NCBI GenBank assembly: GCA_029817715.1
Contig: JARUPY010000538.1
Coordinates: 1,302,001-1,366,000 of the forward strand
Direction: 5' to 3'
Origin: Melastoma dodecandrum
Taxonomy: Eukaryota; Streptophyta; Magnoliopsida; Myrtales; Melastomataceae
Length of the DNA stretch: 64,000 bases
Positions 55,204 to 64,000 of the stretch are shown piece after piece. A model generated the notes under the pieces. That model was not told the DNA's origin. It saw only the letters and a program-made list of their open reading frames with translations, and made no database searches. Numbering within the stretch: the stretch's first letter is position 1; every line of letters begins with the position of its first letter. A program made the position numbers and the translations under genes.

Positions 55204-55624
55204 GTTGGATCTCGACTTAGCGTTGAACAAGGCGAACGCTAGTCTTTGAGCGGACTTCGAACTCCTAAGCTCGGAAGAAGAGGAAGTGAAACACTATCAC
55301 TTGAAGCCAACACTCCACTACTTCAAATATTTGGATTCTTGGATGATTTTTACAAATGAGGCTCATCGCGTCTATTTATACTAGTTGGTCTCCTCATCCT
55401 ACGGCTAAGATTATTCCACATGTACGGCTAGGATTGATCCTCTAGAATTTTCTACAACTTCTCCGAGTTTCTAATAAGTTCTAGAGTATTCTAAATTTAT
55501 CCAGAAACTTACCAGAGTATTCTAGAACTTTCTAGTACCTTCGAGGACATTTGAACTTACCAGATTATTCTAGAACTTTCTAGTACCTTCTAGAACCTTT
55601 GAAAATAGTTGTTGATCTTTAACA
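55204..55624 (-). repeat. 5' LTR of the copia element
   Basis: 421 bases. The same TATA box (TATAAATAGA on the minus strand) lies near 55374-55384 and would drive the element. Confidence 0.93.
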
Positions 55625-55629
55625 TCGGC

Positions 55630-56981
55630 TTGCTTTACTAAGTATGGGAAACTCGAGCATCGGCCCATAAGACTAGGACTGAAGATCGCAGTTCCTCTCC
55701 CCCCCCGGTAATACAAAGTTTCTCTTACAGAGATTCTTATCTATCTCCTGAATTCGATCAATTATTACATGTATGAAGCTTTTCGAGGTGACGCCGTACT
55801 GTCGGAGCAATGGTCGACAATCAGTATGACAATCATGCACGTATTGAATGAAAAATCTGAACTGTTTCAGACTCATTAGTTTCTTTATAATCGACATAGT
55901 CATCCTTTTATTTCATAATGAATTATAACCCAAATGATTACAACACTAAAAATAAATACTATTAGCATGTTAATTCCTTAATTTTTTTTACTTATTTTGA
56001 TGATAAATCGCTAACCATCATCATTTTAATTACCGCAAGCTTCTTACTTCATCAAATCCATATAGTTCTTAATAGAAGGGTACAATTAACTGATCATGAA
56101 AATTTAATGATAGATGAATTTTATGCATGTAATAATTTCTCCAACACAATTTAGTCTATAATTTAAGTAAAATATACAATAATATCATAAACTATGTCGT
56201 AACTTTCCGTTTTGTCAAATACGATATTATCACCGGCTTGAACTTGTAATTTTTTTAACCTTATGGACGAAATCCGTCAAGCTGACTTGCAAATAACGGT
56301 GTCACCGAGTCATCCACCGTGTCACCCACCTGTCCATTTTATTTGGACCGTCGACTTTCCTATCTTCCTCGTGGTCCAACGCTCCGGCCAGGGACGTTCC
56401 TTGGTTGGAGTCATCAGTGGCATGCTTCCTTCGGAAAGCCAAGGCAGAACTGGCTGTGGTTGAGGACGAGGCTCGGGATTGCTTCTTCCTCTAGAAGGCA
56501 AAGATCGAGGATGATGGGGAGGCTTGAGAGGTCGGATCGGGATTATGCGGCACGACACCTCTGACCTGTCAGATATGTTCCCGGGGAGGAATCCGAGGAG
56601 GAGGGAGAACCTCGAGGGTTTCCTCACGGGGATGAAATCGGTGGACTCGTAGACAGGGTTGTTGGAGAAGGTAGGACCAACCCGAGGTGCAGAAAAATGG
56701 GCGGCAGGGGCAGTGGATGGGCCGATCGGTGTAGAAAGAAGATTTCTTGTGGCATTTGATGACGGTGGGGGAGACGGAACAAGGCAGCAATAGCTGGGGC
56801 CGGGGGATGGGAGGCAGGGAATGCCTCTGACGCTCATCATCGGGCAAATGGATGGTGAGATTATGGAGCTAGGCCTGGGATTGGAACTGGGACTGGGTGG
56901 TGATGACTATGAGGACTGGGTGGTGGTGGTTGAGATTTTTGGGGGAGATTTTAACAACCATGAGTTTTTACAAGGAACCTG
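55630..56981. other. Intergenic, A/T-rich then GC-rich
   Basis: 55.9-56.25 kb is A/T-rich with no gene. 56.3-56.9 kb is GC-rich with open frames on both strands; it adjoins the OVATE fragment and may be its degraded continuation, but I recognise no motif. Confidence 0.4.
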
Positions 56982-57245
56982 GAAGTCAAGGTAGGGGTCG
57001 CAAGAGTCCTTCTCGACCGCGGCACCCTCACCGTCAATCCTTCCAGGAGATGGTTGAAGCAGTGGCAGCAAGGTCTTGGCGGTAGGAAGTGGTGGAGGAG
57101 AAGGAGAAGGAGCGGGAGCAGTTGCTTCGGTTGTGGTGGGATTTTGAGTGCAGTGTCGGGGGCAGAGGCGAGGCTTGGGGCAGAAGACCGCGGAGAGGAG
57201 CTTCTTGGGCTTGAGGCAGGAGAGCGAGCAGCCGAGGTCGACGGA
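56982..57245 (-). pseudogene. OVATE family protein fragment
   Basis: The minus-strand frame shows SVDLGCSLSCLKPKKLLSAV with FCPKPR, then a Ser/Pro-rich linker and VEKDSCDPYLDFQ. The first is like the Cys/Lys motif of OVATE family repressors and the second is the start of the OVATE domain (xxKxSxDPYxDFRxSM). The domain breaks off immediately after DF, and what follows is unrelated. OVATE proteins are transcriptional repressors that shape organs. Probably a truncated remnant, since the rest of the ~70-residue domain is absent. Confidence 0.5.
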
Positions 57246-57742
57246 GACAACGAGGTGTATGAAATAAAATGGACACGGTAGATGATACATGGACACCGTT
57301 AATGGACGGATTCCGTCGGTAATTGGCCATAAAAAATAAAACATCCAATATCTGAAAACACAGCTTCAGCTCCTTCCACCGCGACAGATTAGATTCAAAA
57401 TTAAATTTTCGACACGGTGATAGTTTTTTATATTTTGCCTATAATTTATTTTCAAAAAATAATTAATACAATAATGATTCATTCGATGTTATCTGTGTGA
57501 TATTTATGGAATTTCTGTTAATTTTCTTGTGAGGAATTTGAAGGGCTGAGCTTGTCCTTTTGATGAAAGAGGAGTTTAAACTTATGTTTCAAAAATAATT
57601 CAAAATAGAAAATAATTAAAGGGAAATAGAATGAAATTTATACTGAAAATTCTAAAATGGAATATTTTCTTATTACTTTCACAACAATTTATAAATAGTT
57701 AAATAAATCAATCTTATACAATTAGCCGACGGAAAAAAGATA
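57246..57742. other. Intergenic A/T-rich DNA
   Basis: No gene or repeat recognised. Confidence 0.5.
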
Positions 57743-58744
57743 CTATAAAACGATGTACAGTTGTCTAAAATCGGAAAAAATAAAACTAAAACAAGTGTAT
57801 GGAAAGACAGCATCAAGTATATGTGAGCAACAGCCCAGGGGGTAGCAAATTATGAGCGCTACGAGCAAGGTGACGTGAATAGAAGCAGCAACCACTTCTG
57901 CCCATGTCTCGAGTTCCTCCAGTTGTCTCTGGCCTTGCGTGATTCGCAATCATAGCATAGTGCGGTAGGCTTGTTGGCCCATGTATGGCAGCCAGGATTG
58001 GTATATACCGAACTGTTCGTCCTCTTCCAGTCCATTGGGCTCACGTCAGTAAAGAGTTTACAGTCGTATGATGGCTTACAACATCCAGACTACACAAAGA
58101 GCGGATTAAAAGACTGTTAGATGGGCACTGGTATTCATGAATCGCGATTTTAAGGTCGAGCCATTCAATACGGCAAAGACACGTACTAATTTCTTTCATT
58201 GGACACCGATCTCAGGAAAAGATGAGGATATTTGAAAAACAAACATGAAATGGAATAAGGCAACTATCACCACGAAGCCACCCGGCATAGCCAACTGACC
58301 ATCTATAAGTAAACCAGGAAAGGACATGTTGCTAACCTGTAGCGAAGACAATCGTGTCGAATTGAAACTCCTTGGAGTATCATCCCAGTATGTATTGAAG
58401 AACTCTGAGCAGAACTCGATATCAAAAAGGCAGTTCCACGTATTGGCGTTATTGACCCACTTTCGCAACCAATGTGAGTTGGCAGGAACAGAAACCTTGT
58501 CGACACCCTTAGAAGTCACTTGGCTGACGAGGATGGTGAAACAGAACAAAAACACCATCATAAGGACCATCAAGGGCACATAGATCCCAACGAGCCACTT
58601 AACATGGAGACGTGTTCTGAGGAAGCCAGATAATGTCGTCTGTGTCAGGAGCACATTGAACGCAATAACCAGATTGTCAAGCAATCTACCGAAACCAGCT
58701 ATATGTATGCCCAACAACATCCTATAGACAGAGAGAATGATCAA
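57743..58744 (-). pseudogene. Tetraspanin pseudogene, 5'-truncated and frameshifted
   Basis: Two exon-like blocks. 58337-58744 has a transmembrane region (KWLVGIYVPLMVLMMVFLF), SHWLRKWVNNANTWNC and LSSLQ before a GTTAGC donor. From 58089 down comes SGCCKPSYDCKLFTDVSPMD, CHTWANKPTALCYDCES and, in another frame, VVAASIHVTLLVALIICYPL with GCCSHI. The GCCKP signature, the paired cysteines and the junction after LSSLQ are the usual plant tetraspanin layout. The first transmembrane segment and start are missing, and a frameshift lies near 57950. Tetraspanins organise membrane microdomains; this copy is unlikely to work. Confidence 0.82.
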
Positions 58745-59278
58745 GCCTGTTCCCCGCGATTGATGGTTATGGGATCAGATGAAAGGATTTTGATTTTATA
58801 CACGACTGCAAAGGATTATCTTACATTACATCGTAATGTATTTTTCAGAATCAAATAATGCAAAGATTATACAGGCATAACTTAGACCAAGCAATAAAGT
58901 ACTATGTTGGTGACCAGAACCTACTAAAAATATTTGAAAACGTATATTCCGAGCCCTCAAATTCACGGGAAGAACATGAGTTTTACTTCAATTTGATGGG
59001 TCATCCGGACAGTAGATTGTTATTATGAGTGATGTCATAGTCAGCAAGTGCATTAAATCTATTATGGTTCATACTTCCAATATGAATGATTTTGACAGAG
59101 ACATGGCGGTGCGATTTCTAGGCATTTAAAACTCCCTCCACAATGAAGCAGTTTGTCCTCTTTAGGCCGCAGAATCGCCCATCTCCACCCTGAGAGAGAA
59201 GCCACTAGAACATTTCCCTCCCACCTTACTTGAAATTGAAATTCATTTTTCAACTCTCTCCACTATAACTCATCACTT
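58745..59278. other. Intergenic
   Basis: A/T-rich unique DNA, no gene recognised. Confidence 0.5.
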
Positions 59279-59369
59279 TTGCCATCTATATCTCCAGTTC
59301 CACTATATCTTACATCGAAACAATTTAGCACGTACACAAGAAAACACTTTGTTTCAATTGCAGAGCGTT

Positions 59370-59615
59370 CAACTAAGTCGGTTTCCAAGTGCTCAGTACT
59401 TGTTGTGCTACTATTGATTTCAGATTGCTTTAGGGTGTCCAAGGGCCGTGTGGCAAGAAAGGACTTGGGCGTCGACTTAGGTCGCCTCAGAGGAGGAATT
59501 GGGACTGAGAGTAGGGGAGGGGATTGGACTAGGAGGAGGAGGTTCAGGCACAGGCCCGGGTCGGGATCCAGTCCGAGGTCCCATTCAGGATCATGGTCGA
59601 GCTCAGGACCGTCAT
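59370..59615 (+). pseudogene. Glycine-rich cell-wall-type protein remnant cut by an LTR element
   Basis: The frame gives KCSVLVVLLLISDCF, a signal-peptide-like core, then SKGRVARKDLGVDLG. After a frame change near 59500 comes GIGLGGGGSGTGPG. This is the beginning of a plant glycine-rich secreted protein (signal peptide, KDLGVDLG, Gly/Ser repeats). No ATG precedes the hydrophobic part in the expected place. At 59616 the sequence switches abruptly to the LTR of the chromovirus. Inactive. Confidence 0.55.
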
Positions 59616-61965
59616 TGTAACGACCCGGAATTTCGGAAATGGAAATATATTAGTTGGACTAGAATGTTGACTGGAGCTAGAACGTTTGACCGAGTCAAAA
59701 TCCGACGTGGCACGGAAGTTTAATACTTTCGCGGTCAATGTACGTTAATATTGAATATTAACGAGATTACTAATTTGATTTCGTGTGATTACGTCACGCG
59801 GGAAAGGGGACGCCTGGACCTAAACGAAATCGAATTAGGGTGTCGATAATATTCGTTTAACGTCACGGATTTTGACTGATAAAAGTTTAAGTAATATATT
59901 ACAGAAACGACGAGAATTGTAAAATATATAGTGAGCGACGAATTATATAATATCCGGGCGATGGTTCTATCCTCCGGGGGATGAGTGTTTATAAGAGATT
60001 TGGGACATTACTTTCCCACCCCCAAACGTAAAAGAAGAAGAATCAGAAAGAAAGGAATATAAATAAAAATAAAATGATGCAGAGAACCAACGGATATCTA
60101 CAGCCCCTTCACGTAATTGGATTGGGGAAGTATGGCGTCCTCGATCCCACAACTTGTCGGTGGGATATTAAGTTGGATTAAAAAGAAATAATAATAAAAA
60201 TAAAAAGGTGAGAGGACAGGAAGATAAGATGGGGAAGAGGGAGGCTTCTCGGTAGCTTCTCCTCCACACAATAAGAAATCGCAAAACTCCGAAAACTCGG
60301 ATTTGGCCGGCGTTAGCGGAGTTTCCCCGGGTGTTCGCTCATTCCGTCGAGTTGGGGGCTGAAGTCGCCGCCATCGTCACGACGGGTACGAGCATTATTC
60401 ACGGAGGAGAACGGTGCCCGTCCTTCCTACCCTCGGTTTTCTTTCCCTACTATAGTGGGTCACGATTCCGTCTCCCGCGACACTGTAGCTGTGGGAGGAC
60501 GAGCGAATCGCTGAAGAGGAAGGGAGATCCGGGGGGGGTCAGTGGGGACCAGCGGCGAAAGAAGTGGGTAAGGTCGTTGGCTCGAGGATCCCGTTAGCAA
60601 ACGGTACGCTTCACCCCCTTCCCCCTATGTTTCCTTTGTTTGCTATGATGGTCGGCGCGTCCGGTTGTGTTGCGACTGTGGGGCTAGGATAGCGAGTGTA
60701 CAGGGGGGGGAAGGTCGGGAGCGAGGTGCGAGTAGAGGGAGAGGCCGCGAAAGCGCGGCTGTTGTTGGCACGTTCTGCTTATAGCATGACTCTATTCGGC
60801 GGTCTTCTAGCGGCCGATTCTGTACGTGGGGATTGTAGTTGTTGCTCTGTGCTGTGTGACTCGCCAGGAGCTTGTAGCCCGGCGAGGGAGCGACGTTGAC
60901 AGAAGGGCAACCTTCTGTGGAATTGTGGGCTGAATGAGAACTTGCCGTCAATGGTTAGCCGCGTATTAATTATAAATGGAAATGTGTGTTACGTGGAGCC
61001 GAATTGTAAGAGTCCTTGAGGTTACAGTGTATTGTAATGGCTTTTAAACGGTTCCTTCCAAATCGGCAATTGGCCTGCCCAGAAATTGAGATAATTCCAC
61101 CCCTATGGCTGCAATGATGACGAGACGGTGGTTGGGGATCGCGGGCACGCGTTGTGCGGCTGATCCGTAAGATATGTGGCAAAAATTACGGATTGGACCA
61201 ACCACGTTCGGCCTTGGTCAACGGTGGTTGGGTTCCGTAGATATCGTGAGAATTATTAGAGTCGGAAATGAAGTTGCCGCTGTCTGCGATCTGGACCGAC
61301 CACGTCCTTATGGAATTGGATTGTGCAATTTGGATTAGATCTTCTATTGAATCGTGGGGATACGTTTGAGTACTGGCTTGAGGGAGTGGTTTCCCGACCG
61401 AGGGTCGGAGGAGAACGGGGAGGTGACGACCACGCGCGGTCGTGCCTGCTGGCCGTTTCCCGGGCGCTCCCGGAGGAGGGGGTGGGGACGCACTGCGGTG
61501 GTCCTGGCACCGAACGAAGTGTTGATATGAGATGATGGCGTTTGATTCATGGGAGTCGCATATATTTATTTACCGCTACTTACGATTGTGATGAATTACT
61601 TATACCTTATCGTCGTGATTTGATATTATCTACTTATTGGAGACTCAGGCCTCTTTCTGTATAAGTCGCATGATGCATAAAGGGTTTTTCAGAAAATGCA
61701 CGTTAGATGTGAATAGTAGTATCATGTTTCGCGTGTGCATAGGGTGAGGCGTACTCGGCGATTTATCGCTGACCCCAATAGGGGACTATTTTTTTAGTGT
61801 GACGCAGGAATAAGATGGTACAGAGTACACGTGGCTCGGACTCACGAGATAAAACAATAGAGGATGCCACGGTGGAGGTATAGTTTCGTCGCTTCCGCTG
61901 TTTGACCGTCAAATGACGGGAAACCATTCTGATTAATTTGGAAAAAAATTTTGTAGGTCGTTTCA
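59616..61965 (+). repeat. 5' LTR of the chromovirus
   Basis: TG at 59616 and TTTCA at 61965, two bases before the primer site; 2350 bases. Possible TATA, gtttataag, near 59987. The five bases upstream (gtcat) would be the target duplication, which cannot be tested here. Confidence 0.75.
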
Positions 61966-61967
61966 GT

Positions 61968-61979
61968 TGGTATCAGAGC
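61968..61979 (+). promoter_or_regulatory. Primer-binding site of the chromovirus
   Basis: tggtatcagagc, complementary to the 3' end of initiator tRNA-Met, two bases after the LTR. Confidence 0.92.
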
Positions 61980-62311
61980 GCAGTTAGTTGGAGTAATAAG
62001 GTGGATTAGTCTGCGCTTTAGGGTTAAATGAAAAAGAATAGTAAACTTACCCGTGAATGATAAGACTGGACAGAGTCTGGCAAAGTAAATAAAAGATAGA
62101 CACGGGCGCACTCACCTTTGTCAGGGGAATCTTTCTGAGTGCGAATAGACTTGACAGGGTACAGTACGCGTGCCCGTGAGTTGAAAAGACCACACGGATG
62201 GCTAGATGACAAATGAAAACTTATTATAAATACGATTGAGGAGCAGTCAGTGAAAAATCACATCCTAGCCATAAAGATCACAAGTAATACCCCTTAGTGA
62301 AACCAGTTAGT

Positions 62312-62767
62312 ATGGCAAATCGCGGTGAAGGTCGACACCTAGGACGCATGCCTGAGCTATCCAAAGGCAAAACAGGCCCCAGTGGTGATCCAGATGGTGA
62401 AGCTCCAGAGGTTCCAGAAGCCGGAAACGCTCCGAACTTGGCCCTGGATGATGAGTTCCAGCCGCCCTTTGTCACCGTTACGGAGTGCTTGAACCTTCTC
62501 ACAGGATTCCTGACCGGCTTAGACCATCATTCGTGCCCAGAGCTTACCACCCCACTGTTGAGGCGTCTGATAGCAGACCTTGCAGCGATTGAGGATGAGG
62601 ACGTTCCCATCTACCGACTTGTGAAGTGCCAACAATTTCGGGATCTTGTGAATAGTATCCCCGGACTGGACCGACGTGTAGAGGACTTCCATCTAGGACT
62701 CTTTGAGGCTGCTCGTAGGGAGCTTCAGGCTGCAGTAGCTGACTACGCACGTGGTCCCCAGGATTGA
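62312..62767 (+). CDS. Extra ORF between primer site and gag, unknown product
   Basis: 151 codons from the ATG at 62312. The N-terminus is G/E/P-rich and disordered. From residue 45 it looks folded, with alternating hydrophobic and charged residues (FVTVTECLNLLTGFLTGLDH, LLRRLIADLAAIEDEDVP, RRELQAAVADYARG), probably helical. It is acidic overall and I recognise no domain. It precedes gag by about 300 bases on the same transcript, so gag translation would need reinitiation, leaky scanning or splicing. The ORF is intact. Confidence 0.6.
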   Translation: MANRGEGRHLGRMPELSKGKTGPSGDPDGEAPEVPEAGNAPNLALDDEFQPPFVTVTECLNLLTGFLTGLDHHSCPELTTPLLRRLIADLAAIEDEDVPIYRLVKCQQFRDLVNSIPGLDRRVEDFHLGLFEAARRELQAAVADYARGPQD

Positions 62768-63069
62768 ACTTAGACTTGTGTGTGAGCTGAGTGTATTTGT
62801 CGTGTGTAAGTGAGAATCTTGTCAGAGTGTGTGAAGGGTCATTTCTGGTACTGTAACCATGTGACCGACAATTTGCAGGCGAATAGTAACCCTGCATGTA
62901 TGAGTGTCAGTTTTTAATAAATCGTGAATTAATGGACCTTGAATCTTGATAGTATAAAGGAGGTAGTGGATTCTTCAGTTGGAACCACGCCAATCTTGAG
63001 TACTACACCCTTCAGTTGCACTTTTCCTACTTCCCAACTTTCTACTCAATCTTCTCTGTGAACATTCAG

Positions 63070-64000
63070 ATGGCCGACGACGCTGGGAGCAACGCTGCTG
63101 GGAGTTCTGGTGCAGCTGGGGCGGCACCAACTAACCGCCGCCGGCTGAAGATCATTAGGGAGGTTGGGAAGATGAACCCACCTACATTTGAGGGTAACGA
63201 AGGGCCTGAAAAGGCCCAGTCTTTCCTCCAGAACTGGGACAAGATTTTCAAGTACTTGGAGTATACTGATGCTGAGAAACTGGCGGTGGTCGAGTACTAT
63301 TTGCAAGAGGGCGCCGATCTGTGGTGGGCCTCTTCCATGGTGGCCGTTCGTGCACATTACCAGGGCACGGTGTGGCAACAATTCCGTCAGGCTTTCCTGG
63401 ATAAGTACTTCCCGGCCACCATGAGGCTTGATAAGGTCAGAGAGTTCGAGTTGCTCGAGCAAGGAGACATGACGGTCGACGAACACGAGCGCAAGTTCAC
63501 TGAGCTTGCTAGATACGCTCCAGGCCAGGTAGCTACGCCGGAACAGAGGGCTCATAGGTATCTGATGGGCCTGCATCCAAGGATCCGTTCCAAGCTGGTA
63601 CCGCTTTCGTCACAGACTTTTGAGGAGCTCTACCATCGAGCTCAGGCCATAGAGAGAGCGTTGAAGGATAAAGACGCGCTGAAAACACGTAAAGGGAAAG
63701 AGGAGGCTGGACCATCAAAGAAATCCGCAGGATTCTTTAGGGGAGTGAGCCGTTTCTTTGGGGGAAGCAGGAGGCCCAATTCTAGTGGGATCTTCAAACC
63801 TAGTGGCTACGGCCGAGGTGCTCGGCCAGCTCATTCACCTACCTGTTCTCGCTGCGGACGATCCCATGGAGGATTGACATGCCCAGCTATGGGAGTCATT
63901 TGTTTCCAGTGTGGCGAGCCAGGCCACATTCGGAACCACTGTCCACAGCTGTCTAGGAGCCATAGTGGTGGTGCTGGTCCCTCATTTGCTGGATCTCGTT
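63070..64000 (+). CDS. Chromovirus gag (and start of gag-pol), open at window end
   Basis: ATG at 63070; 310 codons read without a stop to the window edge. The retrotransposon gag domain has NPPTFEGNEGPEKAQSFLQN, LQEGADLWWASSM, VWQQFRQAFLDKYFP and FTELARYAP (about residues 35-190). A Lys/Arg-rich stretch follows. Two Cys/His clusters then appear: CSRCGRSHGGLTC and a classic knuckle, CFQCGEPGHIRNHC. It forms the particle and binds element RNA. Protease and RT should follow outside the window. Confidence 0.95.
   Translation, partial: MADDAGSNAAGSSGAAGAAPTNRRRLKIIREVGKMNPPTFEGNEGPEKAQSFLQNWDKIFKYLEYTDAEKLAVVEYYLQEGADLWWASSMVAVRAHYQGTVWQQFRQAFLDKYFPATMRLDKVREFELLEQGDMTVDEHERKFTELARYAPGQVATPEQRAHRYLMGLHPRIRSKLVPLSSQTFEELYHRAQAIERALKDKDALKTRKGKEEAGPSKKSAGFFRGVSRFFGGSRRPNSSGIFKPSGYGRGARPAHSPTCSRCGRSHGGLTCPAMGVICFQCGEPGHIRNHCPQLSRSHSGGAGPSFAGSR

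Larger units (their letters stand above)
51722..55629 (-). mobile_element. Ty1/copia retrotransposon with complete ends, RT/RNase H deleted
   Basis: LTRs at 51727-52148 and 55204-55624 start TGTTGGATCTCGAC and end TTTAACA, and are flanked by the 5-bp target duplication tcggc (51722-51726, 55625-55629). On the minus strand the initiator-Met primer site adjoins the 5' LTR and a polypurine tract adjoins the 3' LTR. The single ORF covers gag, protease and integrase, then jumps to the extreme C-terminus, so RT and RNase H are missing. The LTRs differ at only a modest number of positions, suggesting a fairly recent insertion. It would need an intact relative to move. Confidence 0.95.
59616..64000 (+). 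mobile_element. Tekay/Del-like chromovirus (Ty3/gypsy), 5' part
   Basis: Starts with a long LTR beginning TGTAACGACCCGGAA, common among plant Tekay/Del LTRs, followed by an initiator-Met primer site, an extra ORF and gag. Pol and the 3' LTR are outside the window, so the chromodomain cannot be seen. The lineage is inferred from the LTR start, the primer site and the gag type. The gag frame is open to the window end, so this copy may be fairly young. Confidence 0.8.

Overview
The window is nuclear DNA of a flowering plant, probably a eudicot. The evidence is GT-AG introns with phase-consistent exons, plant-specific families (CER3 wax synthase, FORKED-like/VAN3-binding protein, ATL RING-H2 ligases, an IBH1/AIF-like bHLH), plant LTR-retrotransposon lineages (Tat, Tekay/Del, Ty1/copia) and an integrated caulimovirid. 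The sequence does not let me name the species.

Layout. 1-10.4 kb: 3' part of a decayed Tat-lineage Ty3/gypsy element (protease/G-patch, RT with a second archaeal-type RNase H, integrase, tandem-repeat 3' UTR). Its long inferred 3' LTR carries a terpene synthase gene fragment. 12.5-21.1 kb, minus strand: a nearly unit-length endogenous pararetrovirus with broken reading frames. It has a coat protein then a 30K movement protein, protease, RT-RNase H, a zinc-knuckle lysine-rich ORF, a 35S-like promoter region and an initiator-Met tRNA primer site. 21-25 kb: intergenic DNA with repeat remnants.

24.9-49.6 kb is the gene-bearing island, with all intact genes on the minus strand: a multi-pass membrane protein, two ATL RING-H2 ligases, an eight-exon FORKED-like gene, an atypical bHLH, a small two-exon protein and an eleven-exon CER3. 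My splice reading gives 400 aa, 116 aa and 640 aa for the three spliced genes, with frame kept throughout. The island also holds a partial duplicate of the membrane protein gene, a probable SINE, minisatellites and a 1.7 kb foldback element at 41.4-43.1 kb.

51.7-55.6 kb: a complete-ended copia element (two LTRs, 5 bp target duplication) that has lost RT and RNase H. 57-58.7 kb: an OVATE-family fragment and a tetraspanin pseudogene. 59.3-64 kb: a glycine-rich protein gene remnant cut by the 5' LTR of a Tekay/Del-like chromovirus. That element carries an extra ORF ahead of gag, and its gag runs off the window end.

Functionally, the host genes are independent: cuticle alkane synthesis (CER3), vein patterning/vesicle traffic (FORKED-like), ubiquitination (ATLs) and transcriptional repression (bHLH). 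No operon-like cooperation is expected. Most of the rest is mobile DNA in several states of decay.
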